This document shows positions 7,525-15,173 of a stretch of DNA of 25,897 nucleotides, piece after piece. The notes beneath the pieces were generated by a model, which was not told where the DNA came from, did not search any database, and saw only the letters and a program-made list of their open reading frames with translations. The stretch's first letter is position 1. The number at the start of each line of letters is the position of its first letter. The stretch lies in assembly GCA_964536215.1 (NCBI GenBank), contig CAZHWT010000018.1, positions 1-25,897 on the forward strand, read 5' to 3'. This stretch comes from CAZHWT01 sp964536215. GTDB lineage: Bacteria; Patescibacteriota; CAZHWT01. A program made the position numbers and the translations under genes.

Positions 7525-7773
7525 TTATGGCGCAGGGTCTGTGTCAGGGTCAAGCGGATTGCTGTCTAACTCTGAGCTATGAGCAGTATCATCGGACTGT
7601 TGGCGATCGTCTTGCCACTGATCGATATGACCCTTTACTTCTCCCCCCTTGCGATCAATATCGCGCCTAGTCTCTGTAGCCATATCCTCGATATTTTCGC
7701 GTGCCTCTTCGAACTTTTCAGCTGTCTGGTCTTTAATGTCGTCGGCTTTTTGTTTGATATCATTTACATCCAT
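7525..7773 (-). CDS. Small hydrophilic amphipathic-helix protein, stress-type
   Basis: The 82-residue product is almost entirely charged and polar. It has a heptad-like helix of the pattern IKQKADDIKDQTAEKFEEA (about 6-24) continuing to about residue 55, then a disordered acidic Asp/Pro tail. It lacks Cys and any membrane segment. The composition resembles hydrophilins, CsbD-like and LEA-like proteins that accumulate in general stress, but I cannot assign a family. Start ATG has a good AAAGGAG site. It sits between the Fur-like gene and the YtxH-like gene, all on the minus strand, so a shared stress role is plausible. Confidence 0.8.
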   Translation of the reverse strand: MDVNDIKQKADDIKDQTAEKFEEARENIEDMATETRRDIDRKGGEVKGHIDQWQDDRQQSDDTAHSSELDSNPLDPDTDPAP

Positions 7774-7895
7774 ATTGGACTCCTTTCGGCTGCATAGTTG
7801 GTTATTGGTTCTTAGTTTACTGAGCGGTATTTAGTTGGGTAAAGAGCTTATTGCCCTTAGAGAGCGGTTACTAATTCTGGACGCTTACAAGCACT

Positions 7896-8273
7896 TTAAT
7901 GATTCATTAAATCTTTAACACGCCTAAATTGGTCGCTGGACTGCTCTTCAACTTGGTGGGTCGCTTCGCCGCCTTTAGTGGCTAGATCTGGGAAAGGATC
8001 TACGTTTGAAGCGGTTTGATTGGGATCGAGCTTGTCTTTTATCTGACGCCCAGCCTGGCGAAGCTGTGGATCCGCGTTTTTCCAGACCTGACGCGCTTGC
8101 GATTCTGCTTTTTGGTAGGCTCGGTGAGCTTGCTGACCTAACTTTTCGGCTTTGCCTTTCACTTGCTGACGAGTCTTAGGGTCCGACAAGGCGGCTAGCG
8201 CAACACCAGCGGCGGCCCCAACGGCTAACCCTGCTACCCCTGCAGCTACAGTTTGTGAGTTTTGTTTTTTCAT
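7896..8273 (-). CDS. YtxH-like protein
   Basis: The 125-residue product starts with a small-residue membrane helix (about 8-29, Gly/Ala/Val rich). SDPKTRQQVKGKAEKL follows immediately, as in the YtxH family, where a glycine-rich helix precedes a basic amphipathic helix. The rest is a charged helical region (about 33-85) and a polar tail. YtxH proteins are general-stress proteins of unknown mechanism in Gram-positive bacteria. The ATG is preceded by AAGGAGGG with 9 nt spacing, and a TATAAT -10 box is at 8303-8308. A gap of 122 nt separates it from the 82-aa gene. Confidence 0.82.
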   Translation of the reverse strand: MKKQNSQTVAAGVAGLAVGAAAGVALAALSDPKTRQQVKGKAEKLGQQAHRAYQKAESQARQVWKNADPQLRQAGRQIKDKLDPNQTASNVDPFPDLATKGGEATHQVEEQSSDQFRRVKDLMNH

Positions 8274-8591
8274 ATTACTTATACCCTCCTTGTGTATGTT
8301 TTATTATAACGATACTGTAACATGTGTGCTTGAGTGTGGCAAGGGGCAAGCGAGATGGCTTTGCTGTCAGAATATAGAATTGTGAATCCTGAATTATTAA
8401 TCAATACCATTTAAGAGGTTGAGGCTATTATCTCGCTCGTCTCGCTGCTCTACCGTCTATGTCGGCGACTTGCCACAAGTTGACGCTTGAGGCTTGACTG
8501 TGGTAAAAGTGAGAGCCTATAACTAGGTGGATACTTTTGGTTAACGCCGATTGAAGGATCGGCAGACTGCTCCACTGCTTACGTTTTAGAT
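8274..8591. other. Divergent intergenic region
   Basis: It holds the YtxH-gene -10 box (TATAAT, 8303-8308, minus strand) and ribosome-binding site, and on the other side the start of the M23 peptidase gene with no ribosome-binding site. A 68-codon minus-strand frame overlapping the M23 start is not credible. I see nothing else. Confidence 0.5.
8303..8308 (-). promoter_or_regulatory. -10 box of the YtxH-like gene
   Basis: TATAAT on the minus strand, about 30 nt before the ATG; no good -35 is seen. Confidence 0.5.
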
Positions 8592-9263
8592 ATGACAGTA
8601 TTTTCTGCTTTGTTGTCGGATATAGGCCAGACAAAACTTTTTCGTGGCCGTGGCAACAGAAAGCGCAAACGATTTGGCTTTGCTAGTTTTTGCGCGTTAT
8701 TACTACTTGAATCCACGTTACTACAAATCCTGACCCAGCTGAACGGAGCTGATAGTCAGCCGGGGCAAGTTGCTTCAGCTCAACAGAGTAACGCGACTGG
8801 TTCGGTGTCTCCGCCTCTCCCGACAACTATCAAGGCAATCCGAGACAGCGCCATTCCGGTAGCAGTGGCGGCCACCCCCACCAAACCAGAGTCTACGGTA
8901 GTAGTGTTTCACTCTCCCCTGCGATCTTACCGCTTAACCCAGTATTTTCACTCTGGACATCCTGCTTTGGATATGGCAGCCAACTCGGGTACGCCAATAT
9001 ATGCCACTACCACTGGCACAGTGGCTGCGACAGGCTACGTGCTACCAGGGGGAGGTAACATGGTTAAGGTTACTCACCCTAATGGCTATGTTTCCTACTA
9101 TGCTCACATGAGCAGAATTACGGCTTGGGTAGGACAACACGTGGATAACCAGACGCAAATAGGATTAGTGGGCATGACCGGGTGGGCTACTGGTCCACAT
9201 TTGCATTTTATGCTGACGAACAATAAAGGAGTGGCGGTTAATCCATTAACGCTGCTGCGTTAA
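8592..9263 (+). CDS. M23-family (LytM-type) metallopeptidase
   Basis: The 223-residue product has a basic N-terminus, one membrane helix (about 29-48) and a low-complexity linker (50-100). A complete peptidase M23 domain follows (about 105-223). The zinc ligands and catalytic residues are all present: H123 and D127 in HPALDMAA, H172 in YYAHMS, H203 and H205 in GPHLHF. Members cut peptidoglycan cross-bridges or stem peptides at the cell surface. This one would be tethered outside by its N-terminal helix, for wall remodelling or for attack on a partner cell's wall. No ribosome-binding site precedes the ATG; TACGTT lies 6 nt upstream and may be a weak -10 of a leaderless mRNA. Confidence 0.93.
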   Translation: MTVFSALLSDIGQTKLFRGRGNRKRKRFGFASFCALLLLESTLLQILTQLNGADSQPGQVASAQQSNATGSVSPPLPTTIKAIRDSAIPVAVAATPTKPESTVVVFHSPLRSYRLTQYFHSGHPALDMAANSGTPIYATTTGTVAATGYVLPGGGNMVKVTHPNGYVSYYAHMSRITAWVGQHVDNQTQIGLVGMTGWATGPHLHFMLTNNKGVAVNPLTLLR

Positions 9264-9268
9264 TGGAT
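9241..9268 (+). terminator. Perfect 12-bp hairpin over the M23 stop codon
   Basis: ATCCATTAACGC and GCGTTAATGGAT pair perfectly with a TGCT loop. The stop codon TAA (9261-9263) is inside the 3' arm. No T-tract follows directly, so it may be a terminator or a 3'-end stabiliser. Confidence 0.55.
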
Positions 9269-9273
9269 GGTAT

Positions 9274-9293
9274 GTAGTGAGTAGTGAGTGGTT
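9274..9293 (+). repeat. 20-nt repeat, copy 1
   Basis: GTAGTGAGTAGTGAGTGGTT is found here and identically at 21673-21692. Near-complementary sequence (ACCACTCACC) follows around 9320, so this copy may also form a loose hairpin after the M23 gene. Confidence 0.6.
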
Positions 9294-9343
9294 GATTACT
9301 ATAAATAATTATTACTACCCACCACTCACCACCCACTCCCCTC

Positions 9344-10630
9344 CTATTCATCGTCTTGCAACAGATCCAGAATAAGTGTCGACCAACCGAAGTTTTTTCG
9401 GCGGTAACCTTGGCCGGTCTCAGGGTTGTAGTACTCTCTAAATCCTTGTTGTGAGATCATTTCTACCATGCGAGAGACAATATGATTGGCCAGGTCGTGA
9501 TGGCCGTGCTTGCGTAGACCTTTGACGATAAACCAGTTGGTGTTGACCCAGGTGGGGCCACGCCAGAGTAACTTAACTTGATAGGCTGGCGTGTCGCCGG
9601 GAACATAGAGCGGCTCGTTTTTGGCTACTGAGGGAATTGGATACTGGGTCCAAAATTCATTGGGGTTGGTCAAGTGTTCACTGATTAGGCGGTCGAGCTG
9701 ATATTTAGGAAGGTTGTCTAAGAATATGGGGAGTAAGCTAGCAATGGTTTTTACCTTAGCTTTGTGCTCTTGATGGTGATAAAGTGAGTAAAATATTCCC
9801 TCTCGCTCATCCCAGCACTTATTAATAATAGCCTGCTCGGTTTTGGTGGCTTGGTCGAGAAATTCAATGGCTTCTTCTTCCCTGCCTACACTGCGTAATA
9901 GTCGGCCGAGAGACCGATTGGCTTGGACAAATACACAGTTAAACAAAACTTCCTCAACGTTAAAGTAATTGTGCTGCAGGATGCGTTTATTATCGTAGCG
10001 GTAGAGTTGGTTGAGTAGATCAGCTCGGCGATAGGTGTAGTGCAAGCGAGCAGTCTCTTTGCCCATATATCCCATGACGTGCTGAAAGACGGGTAATTCG
10101 TCCATACCTGATTCGTTGGGAGAAATAATGGCCAGGAGATTATCGTGGTCAGGATCTCGGTTGGCGACTAACCAACGATGATGTTGTACCAGACTGTTTA
10201 CCATTTTTTGAGTAAACTTTTTATCTGGTGCGTTTTTGACAATGTGCTCGGTGGCTATGGCTAGCATGGGCGGTTGGGTAATTGCCGTGGTATGAATGCG
10301 CCAGGTCCATGGATTAGACTCAATAAAAGCCCAATGTGGCAATAGTTTACGTTCCTGCCAAAATATAACATGAGGTAAAAAGCCGTCCTGACGCTGTGCT
10401 TTGATAAAGTTGAGTACTTCTTGTTTGGCCCAATTGGAGTCGAGGTGAGATAGGACAATGGCGTGAAAAGCGGTGTCCCAAAGCCATTGGAAGACATATT
10501 CGGTATTGGCTGGCGAGATAAAGCGGTAGTCAGTCTTGAGCCAGCGTGAATAGCCCTGTTGAAGGTTATGATTAAATATGGATATAGCCTGGGTGGCAGT
10601 TTGCTGTTTAAACGCCTGATAATCAGCCAT
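9344..10630 (-). CDS. GH63-like glycoside hydrolase (MGH1-type alpha/alpha barrel)
   Basis: The 428-residue product lacks a signal peptide and looks like an intracellular (alpha/alpha)6-barrel glycosidase of the GH63/trehalase-like group that includes mannosylglycerate hydrolase. The signature pieces are QWLWDTAFHA (48-57), PNESGMDELP (171-180) and GFREYYNPETGQG (396-408). By family analogy, D177 would be the general acid and E399 the general base. The substrate cannot be read from sequence; alpha-glucosides, trehalose-like sugars or mannosyl/glucosylglycerate are candidates. The upstream sequence has no clear ribosome-binding site. It is divergent from truB, with about 120 nt between the starts. 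Confidence 0.85.
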   Translation of the reverse strand: MADYQAFKQQTATQAISIFNHNLQQGYSRWLKTDYRFISPANTEYVFQWLWDTAFHAIVLSHLDSNWAKQEVLNFIKAQRQDGFLPHVIFWQERKLLPHWAFIESNPWTWRIHTTAITQPPMLAIATEHIVKNAPDKKFTQKMVNSLVQHHRWLVANRDPDHDNLLAIISPNESGMDELPVFQHVMGYMGKETARLHYTYRRADLLNQLYRYDNKRILQHNYFNVEEVLFNCVFVQANRSLGRLLRSVGREEEAIEFLDQATKTEQAIINKCWDEREGIFYSLYHHQEHKAKVKTIASLLPIFLDNLPKYQLDRLISEHLTNPNEFWTQYPIPSVAKNEPLYVPGDTPAYQVKLLWRGPTWVNTNWFIVKGLRKHGHHDLANHIVSRMVEMISQQGFREYYNPETGQGYRRKNFGWSTLILDLLQDDE

Positions 10631-10688
10631 ACGGGAATGGGTTATGGGTGTATGCTAGCATTAGCGAGCAGGCATGGCAAGGTGGGAT

Positions 10689-10737
10689 GGTTCGTGGTTC
10701 GTGGTTCGTGGTTCGTGGTTCGTGGTTCGTGGTTCGT
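10689..10737 (+). repeat. Heptanucleotide tandem repeat, seven exact copies of GGTTCGT
   Basis: Seven perfect 7-bp units run without interruption into GGGAGGAA, the truB ribosome-binding site, so the array ends 2 nt before GGAGG. The first unit begins at 10689. Such arrays change copy number by slippage. Confidence 0.95.
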
Positions 10738-10749
10738 GGGAGGAATTTT

Positions 10750-11508
10750 ATGGCGATATTATTACATAAACCAGTTGGAGCGACACCGCTGCAGGCGGTG
10801 CAGAAATATCGGGAATACTATCCTGAATATGAGGGCGTTACGCTGGGGGTGGCTGGACGCCTGGATCCAATGGCGGAAGGCCTACTGGTGGTGATGGTTG
10901 GGGAAGAAAATGGACGTCAAGACGATTTTATGGGCCTAGATAAGGAATATGAAGCGGAAGTGGTGCTGGGTTTCTCGACAGATAGCTACGATCTTTTAGG
11001 CGTGCCAACGATAAGGCGAACAGAGGTAGTTAGTGTTGAACGCGTGCAATCGGTGCTGAATACGTTGACGGGCGAGATTGAACAGGCCTATCCACCCTAT
11101 TCCGCGGTGCGCGTAGATGGCAAGCCGCTATTTTGGTGGGCAAGGCAAGCGCGACTGGATGAGGTTGCCATTCCAGTTAAAAAACGAACTATTTATGAGT
11201 TGGCTCTATCACATTTTACTACCGTTCCGCTTAAGGAGTTTCAACAGCTCATACATGAGCGAATCAGCTTGGTTGAGGGAGACTTTAGACAGGACGAGAT
11301 TATGGAGGCTTGGCAAGATTTGTTGGAGCACTTACCAGAGACAATATTTCAAACGTTTAAACTAAAAATCCGTTGTTCTAGCGGTACATTTGTGCGGTCG
11401 TTGGTCAACCAGATTGGCCAATCACTAGGAGTTGGAGCGACAACTACCGCTATTGTCAGAACCAGAGTTGGACCTTACAGTATTAGCCAAGCTTTAGAGT
11501 TGTCATGA
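10750..11508 (+). CDS. truB: tRNA pseudouridine-55 synthase TruB
   Basis: TruB makes pseudouridine 55 in the T-loop of tRNAs. The product shows the N-terminal HKPVGATP segment (6-13), the catalytic motif GRLDPMAEGLL with D39, a KEYEAEVVLGFSTDSYD stretch, YPPYSAVRVDGK and, near the C-terminus, CSSGTFVRSL. Length is 252 residues, normal or slightly short for TruB without a full PUA tail. The frame is open further upstream, but the extra residues come from the 7-bp repeat array. The ATG at 10750 follows GGAGG with 6 nt spacing and begins a canonical TruB N-terminus. It converges with thyX on a shared hairpin (11510-11537). Confidence 0.96.
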   Translation: MAILLHKPVGATPLQAVQKYREYYPEYEGVTLGVAGRLDPMAEGLLVVMVGEENGRQDDFMGLDKEYEAEVVLGFSTDSYDLLGVPTIRRTEVVSVERVQSVLNTLTGEIEQAYPPYSAVRVDGKPLFWWARQARLDEVAIPVKKRTIYELALSHFTTVPLKEFQQLIHERISLVEGDFRQDEIMEAWQDLLEHLPETIFQTFKLKIRCSSGTFVRSLVNQIGQSLGVGATTTAIVRTRVGPYSISQALELS

Positions 11509-11509
11509 T

Positions 11510-11537
11510 ATGCCCGGGAAGAAATCTTCCCGGGCAT
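11510..11537. terminator. Bidirectional hairpin between truB and thyX
   Basis: ATGCCCGGGAA and TTCCCGGGCAT pair perfectly; the palindrome actually extends 13 nt per arm around AA. It lies 2 nt after the truB stop and 11 nt before the end of thyX. T-tracts are weak, but the position suits termination of both convergent genes. Confidence 0.7.
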
Positions 11538-11548
11538 TCTAGTCTCCT

Positions 11549-13156
11549 CTACTCTTCTTCGATTCTAGTCTCACCAAGCTGGCTTAGCTTGAATTCGGTA
11601 GCTATCTCGGCGGCCATACGGGTTAGAGTTTCGTTCTCACCTTGATTGACGAACGGCTCCATTGCAGCAGCAAAGGTTGGGTAGATTCCCTGGAGTTGTC
11701 TAAAGACCTCTTGGAAGATCTTGCGATAGCCAGCGTGTCCTTGAGGCGAAGTGCGTAGCTCAATGACATGGAACAGCTCGCGCAGATTCATGCCAATGCG
11801 GTAACGCATTTTATGCCCCAGCAGCGTGGCGTACTGAGCTTCGGCAGCATATCCAGCTTGATTGAGGACCTGATACAGCTGCTCCGAAAGCTCAAAACAA
11901 CGGCGGAAATCCGACTCAAACCCAGCATCGATGACTAATTGCGGTACGTCGTACCCGTACAGCGGGGTAAGCTGTTGCCATTCCAAGCCTTCCACCATGC
12001 GGTGGCGCTGGATATCGCGGAACTCGGCGTAGGCTTTGGCGTCAAACTCAAAAACAAATTGACTGAGCTCGATACCCCGGCCGGGTCGGTGGCGGCGATT
12101 TAACCTCTCTCCGCAGTAGGTTCGAATCACTTCCCTCTTCTGCTCGTCGGACCAGTCGGCAATCTGAGCCTCTATTTGATCTGTGGTCAGATTGCTATAG
12201 GGGAAAAGCAAATCAGGAACGAGATCTAGCTCATTGCTGGGATAGTAACGCAGCAAACGAACACCCTCCGTGATGTCGAGTTGGCTTTGGTCCAGCTGCT
12301 CGGCTAGCTGACGCATAGCCGTTCTGGTGTTGGCCCGATAGGCTGAAGTGGCCAGACCATACTTAGGATCGTCAGCTCGCTCAAAGAAGGCCGGCATGAC
12401 TTGGCGTGCTTGCTCTAAAATAAGCTGGCCAGTTTGGCGAGCTTCGGGCAAATCTTCTGACTGCAGGTGCATGATCAGACTTTCTATAGCCTGGGCACTG
12501 CCATAAATGCCGACTGTAGACTTGGTGGCTACCGGTAAGACGGCTCGGACGGCATCGCAGGCTTCGGCGCGAGTGGCGGCCATCCAAGCAGCTTTTGGCT
12601 TGTCTCCCTGAGGATTGGCTTGGCGTACGTGTTGGCTGATCCCTCGGACCATTTTTGAATAAAGTTCAAAGATGGCATTGAGGGTGTCGGTATACTCCTT
12701 GGCTACCGCTGAGGGTAAATATGGTAGTTCCAGGAACAGGAATTTACCGTTAGCATCCACCGTATCGAAGTAGATGTAGCGGGTTGACTGCTCCAGATAA
12801 GCTGCCAGTCTGCCCCATTCGAGTAGTTTAGTGAGAAGGTTGGAAGCACCCTCAACGACAATGTGCAAGCCAACAAGCTGCTGGACTGAATCGTCGCCAA
12901 ACTGAGAGACAACTCGTTTGATAATCTCAGCTGCCTGATACTCCTGCTGAGCAAACTCGTCGAGAATGGTTAGGCGCAAATCGCCAGCTCGGCGTGATAA
13001 ACGGGCCATGGCAGCGCCAACCAAGACTGGATCAATTTGATGATTGAAGGCATAGACTGGCCCTTTGGCGTCAGTCAAAATGTGGTCGAGATATTCATTT
13101 CCCTGTGCGCTGGGGAATCCATCATCGCCTAATAGTGGATTGGGCTGCTTGTTCAT
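11549..13156 (-). CDS. thyX: Double-domain FAD-dependent thymidylate synthase-like protein (ThyX)
   Basis: ThyX methylates dUMP to dTMP with methylenetetrahydrofolate, FAD and NADPH. This product is about 535 residues, roughly twice the usual length, and contains two ThyX-like halves. The first has GDDSVQQLVGLHIVVEGAS and keeps EQSTRY (about 122-127) but lacks the RHR triad. The second has the RHR triad (QRHRM, about 383-387) and an LRELFHVIELR segment (458-468), but after RHR reads MVEGLEWQQ rather than the usual seven-residue spacer to Ser. So each half holds a different part of the ThyX signature. The frame is open 13 codons further upstream, but GGAGG at 13161-13165 and the tmk stop point to ATG 13154-13156. 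It is the second gene of the tmk-thyX operon. Confidence 0.88.
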   Translation of the reverse strand: MNKQPNPLLGDDGFPSAQGNEYLDHILTDAKGPVYAFNHQIDPVLVGAAMARLSRRAGDLRLTILDEFAQQEYQAAEIIKRVVSQFGDDSVQQLVGLHIVVEGASNLLTKLLEWGRLAAYLEQSTRYIYFDTVDANGKFLFLELPYLPSAVAKEYTDTLNAIFELYSKMVRGISQHVRQANPQGDKPKAAWMAATRAEACDAVRAVLPVATKSTVGIYGSAQAIESLIMHLQSEDLPEARQTGQLILEQARQVMPAFFERADDPKYGLATSAYRANTRTAMRQLAEQLDQSQLDITEGVRLLRYYPSNELDLVPDLLFPYSNLTTDQIEAQIADWSDEQKREVIRTYCGERLNRRHRPGRGIELSQFVFEFDAKAYAEFRDIQRHRMVEGLEWQQLTPLYGYDVPQLVIDAGFESDFRRCFELSEQLYQVLNQAGYAAEAQYATLLGHKMRYRIGMNLRELFHVIELRTSPQGHAGYRKIFQEVFRQLQGIYPTFAAAMEPFVNQGENETLTRMAAEIATEFKLSQLGETRIEEE

Positions 13157-13818
13157 CATGCCTCCTTGAGCAATGGCTCGGTATGGTTGGTCCAAATGTC
13201 CTGAGCTATCTGCTCGGGAGTTCTGTCGGCTGGGATGATGGGAATGTCGTAGCGGTCGGCAATGATTGCGTAACCATGGCTGACTCTACGTAGATAGTCT
13301 CCTCCACTACTCTCAAAGCGGTCGGTGCCGCCTCGAGCTTGAGTCCGTTGCGATGTTAGTTGGTACTCGGCGTGCAGAATAAGGACCAGGTCTGGGGCCA
13401 AGCCTTGCATGGCAAACTGACATACCGGCTCCACCTGGTCAATGTCCAGTTGGTCGCCAAAGACCTGATATGCTATGGTAGAAATCCAATTGCGGTCCGA
13501 GAGTACCCAATGCCCCAGAGCTAGCTGTTCGATGATATACGAAACCAGCCTAGCCCGGGCAGCGTTGAATAAGCAAACTGCCTCAACAGGGCTCAGGTGG
13601 GGCGCTCTACCAGCAAACTGTTGTCGGATGAAAGCGTCTTCTGGTTGCCCTTTAAGAATGGAGCGGTATATTTGACCTAACGAATCACCACCTGGTTCAA
13701 TAACCACAACTACCGAGATGCCTCGGACGCGTAAAGCCTCTTGCAAGAGGCTGAGTTGAACACCCTTGCCGGCTCCATCAGGACCCTCTAGAACAACGTA
13801 CCTGCCTGGATTGTTCAC
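13156..13818 (-). CDS. tmk: Thymidylate kinase
   Basis: Tmk phosphorylates dTMP to dTDP, the step after ThyX. The 220-residue product has the P-loop GPDGAGKG (12-19), an EPGG segment corresponding to the DRE/PGG motif (usually TREPGG; here IEPGG), SDRNWISTIAYQ for the substrate-binding DR motif, and a basic LID region around TSQRTQARGG. The frame is open 60 codons further upstream, but those residues are low quality and the GTG at 13816-13818 has AAAGGTG 5 nt upstream and gives a normal Tmk length. Its TGA overlaps the thyX start, showing translational coupling of two consecutive dTTP-pathway steps. The TATAAT at 13861-13866 is its likely -10 box. Confidence 0.93.
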   Translation of the reverse strand: MNNPGRYVVLEGPDGAGKGVQLSLLQEALRVRGISVVVVIEPGGDSLGQIYRSILKGQPEDAFIRQQFAGRAPHLSPVEAVCLFNAARARLVSYIIEQLALGHWVLSDRNWISTIAYQVFGDQLDIDQVEPVCQFAMQGLAPDLVLILHAEYQLTSQRTQARGGTDRFESSGGDYLRRVSHGYAIIADRYDIPIIPADRTPEQIAQDIWTNHTEPLLKEA

Positions 13819-13860
13819 GACTTCACCTTTCTTTGTTAACGTTCTGTCTGCCTCTGAGAG

Positions 13861-13866
13861 ATTATA
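13861..13866 (-). promoter_or_regulatory. -10 box of the tmk-thyX operon
   Basis: TATAAT on the minus strand, about 43 nt before the GTG start; the -35 region is poor. Confidence 0.5.
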
Positions 13867-14003
13867 CGAGCATGGAGCCGTATACACATACAGACAAGCA
13901 ACTACGGCGTGTGATTGACTTGTAACGCTAAAAGGGGTTGAGTGATGGAAATTAGGCTGGAAGGTTGAGTAATAATATGTTTGACCTTGGCTCACCATGC
14001 AGG

Positions 14004-14255
14004 TTATTTTCCATTAAAGAGTTTTTTGACTTGGTTGACGCCTTTTTCGGCCATGGCGGCTCCAATATCTGAAGCTAGGTCAACCGGATCATCAACAATG
14101 CGACCGACGGCGTCGATGCGGCGATTGAGGTTGTCGGAGAGTTGGCCAAATTTTTTCATGATGTAGAAGACAAGAATGACCAAAGCAGCCAAGAGAATGA
14201 TAGCTAGGATCATAACGATAATATTGGTGAGGTAAAAAACGTCTTGGAGAGTCAT
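14004..14255 (-). CDS. Small membrane protein with cytoplasmic helix
   Basis: The 83-residue product (start ATG 14253-14255) has one N-terminal membrane helix (about 9-33), a basic YIMKKFGQ junction and a long amphipathic helix ending in KKLFNGK. This resembles DUF948-like or other small single-pass proteins, but no family is certain. The frame stays open 12 codons upstream, but the shorter start is favoured because TACACT lies exactly 6 nt before it, like the other leaderless starts here, and there is no ribosome-binding site for either start. Confidence 0.7.
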   Translation of the reverse strand: MTLQDVFYLTNIIVMILAIILLAALVILVFYIMKKFGQLSDNLNRRIDAVGRIVDDPVDLASDIGAAMAEKGVNQVKKLFNGK

Positions 14256-14261
14256 GCTTTT

Positions 14262-14267
14262 AGTGTA
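14262..14267 (-). promoter_or_regulatory. -10 box, leaderless geometry
   Basis: TACACT on the minus strand ends 6 nt before the ATG of the 83-aa gene; no clear -35 is seen. Confidence 0.4.
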
Positions 14268-14449
14268 GCACCTGGAGGGGTGAGTGTGCACGTTTGATAA
14301 AAAGCAAAGGTCAGAATTATTAACTGAACGGGAAAAGGTTATTTTGAGATAAGAGAGAGAAGGTTGGCTCCGATTGAATGGGTGTTGAAAGCTTGCCTGC
14401 TTATGTATCTTGAATTTGAGACCTCAGACCAACTATACGCGAATGGCAG

Positions 14450-14477
14450 AAAAAGCCTCAGTGGTCTGAGGCTTTTT
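14450..14477 (-). terminator. Strong Rho-independent terminator
   Basis: AAAAAGCCTCAG and CTGAGGCTTTTT pair perfectly with a 4-nt loop and give T-runs on both strands. It lies 25 nt after the stop of the 165-aa membrane-protein gene. Confidence 0.93.
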
Positions 14478-14502
14478 AGGTCATTCTTCATAGAGAATCT
14501 TC

Positions 14503-15000
14503 TTATCTAACTGCAGTAGTTGAGGCTGCGGCTGGGAGTTTTTTCTGACCCGTGTAGTATTCTCGAATCTGGAACAGAATAAATAGAGCAATGGCTGCAC
14601 CAATGACGCCACCAATCAAGCTGCCAAGGCCAGACAATGGGTTAGAGAGCCAATTGATAAGGCTATGGGCAAAATTAAATAGTACGGCGTAGAAGGTCAG
14701 GTTCCAGCCGGAGATGGTGCGATTTTTGAGTCCTGGGAATGAAGCAATCAATAGGACTTCCTGGACTATGAGAGCAAGGACGGCTATCCAGTAGGCAAAG
14801 GCAAATCCGCCCAGAGGAGCCAAGACGCCAACAAACATAGATAAGCCCAGCACGGCTAGTACAGCTGGCAGTGACAAAATAAACACAGCCAGAACGACCC
14901 AAGGAGCGTATCGGACAATATTCTGACGCCACGCTTCTGGCATTTGCCAAGGGGCTTTTTCAGTAAAATATGGTTGAAGAGTTTGGATAAGTTGATCCAT
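14503..15000 (-). CDS. Multi-pass membrane protein of unknown function
   Basis: The 165-residue product has a soluble N-terminus (1-28) and four hydrophobic segments (about 32-53, 56-78, 90-118 including an NLTFYAVLFNFAHSLINWL stretch, and 122-146). A polar tail rich in Ala and Thr follows. The ATG is preceded by AGAAAGGA with 7 nt spacing. It is a single-gene unit closed by the strong terminator at 14450-14477 and divergent from the HdeD-like gene. No family is recognised. Confidence 0.82.
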   Translation of the reverse strand: MDQLIQTLQPYFTEKAPWQMPEAWRQNIVRYAPWVVLAVFILSLPAVLAVLGLSMFVGVLAPLGGFAFAYWIAVLALIVQEVLLIASFPGLKNRTISGWNLTFYAVLFNFAHSLINWLSNPLSGLGSLIGGVIGAAIALFILFQIREYYTGQKKLPAAASTTAVR

Positions 15001-15097
15001 AAGGGTGTCCTTTCTGAGGATTCTATTGTAATGGTTTTACTACAGTGTGATGCATTCGTCAATCCCTGAGAAAGCTTGGCCGATTATATACCGTCAC

Positions 15098-15126
15098 TTG
15101 TGGGCGCGCAGACTAAGCTGTATAGT
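15098..15126 (+). promoter_or_regulatory. Promoter of the HdeD-like gene
   Basis: TTGTGG (15098-15103) and TATAGT (15121-15126) are separated by 17 nt; the leader to the GTG start is about 40 nt. Confidence 0.55.
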
Positions 15127-15173
15127 TTACTTAGACACAATTATTATCCTCTTCCCTGAAGGAGGTGATTGGT

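Noticed and set aside
8428..8634. 68-codon minus-strand frame
   Set aside because: It overlaps the M23 start, and its composition and start context are poor.
12115..12130. tRNA T-arm-like GGTTCGAATC
   Set aside because: It is inside the thyX reading frame and no acceptor, D or anticodon stems surround it.
14422..14477. CCTCAGACCA (14422-14431) can pair with TGGTCTGAGG (14462-14471), an alternative to the terminator stem
   Set aside because: It would be an antiterminator only for plus-strand transcription, and no plus-strand gene follows until 15174. On the minus strand the terminator comes first, so the pairing has no regulatory role I can support.
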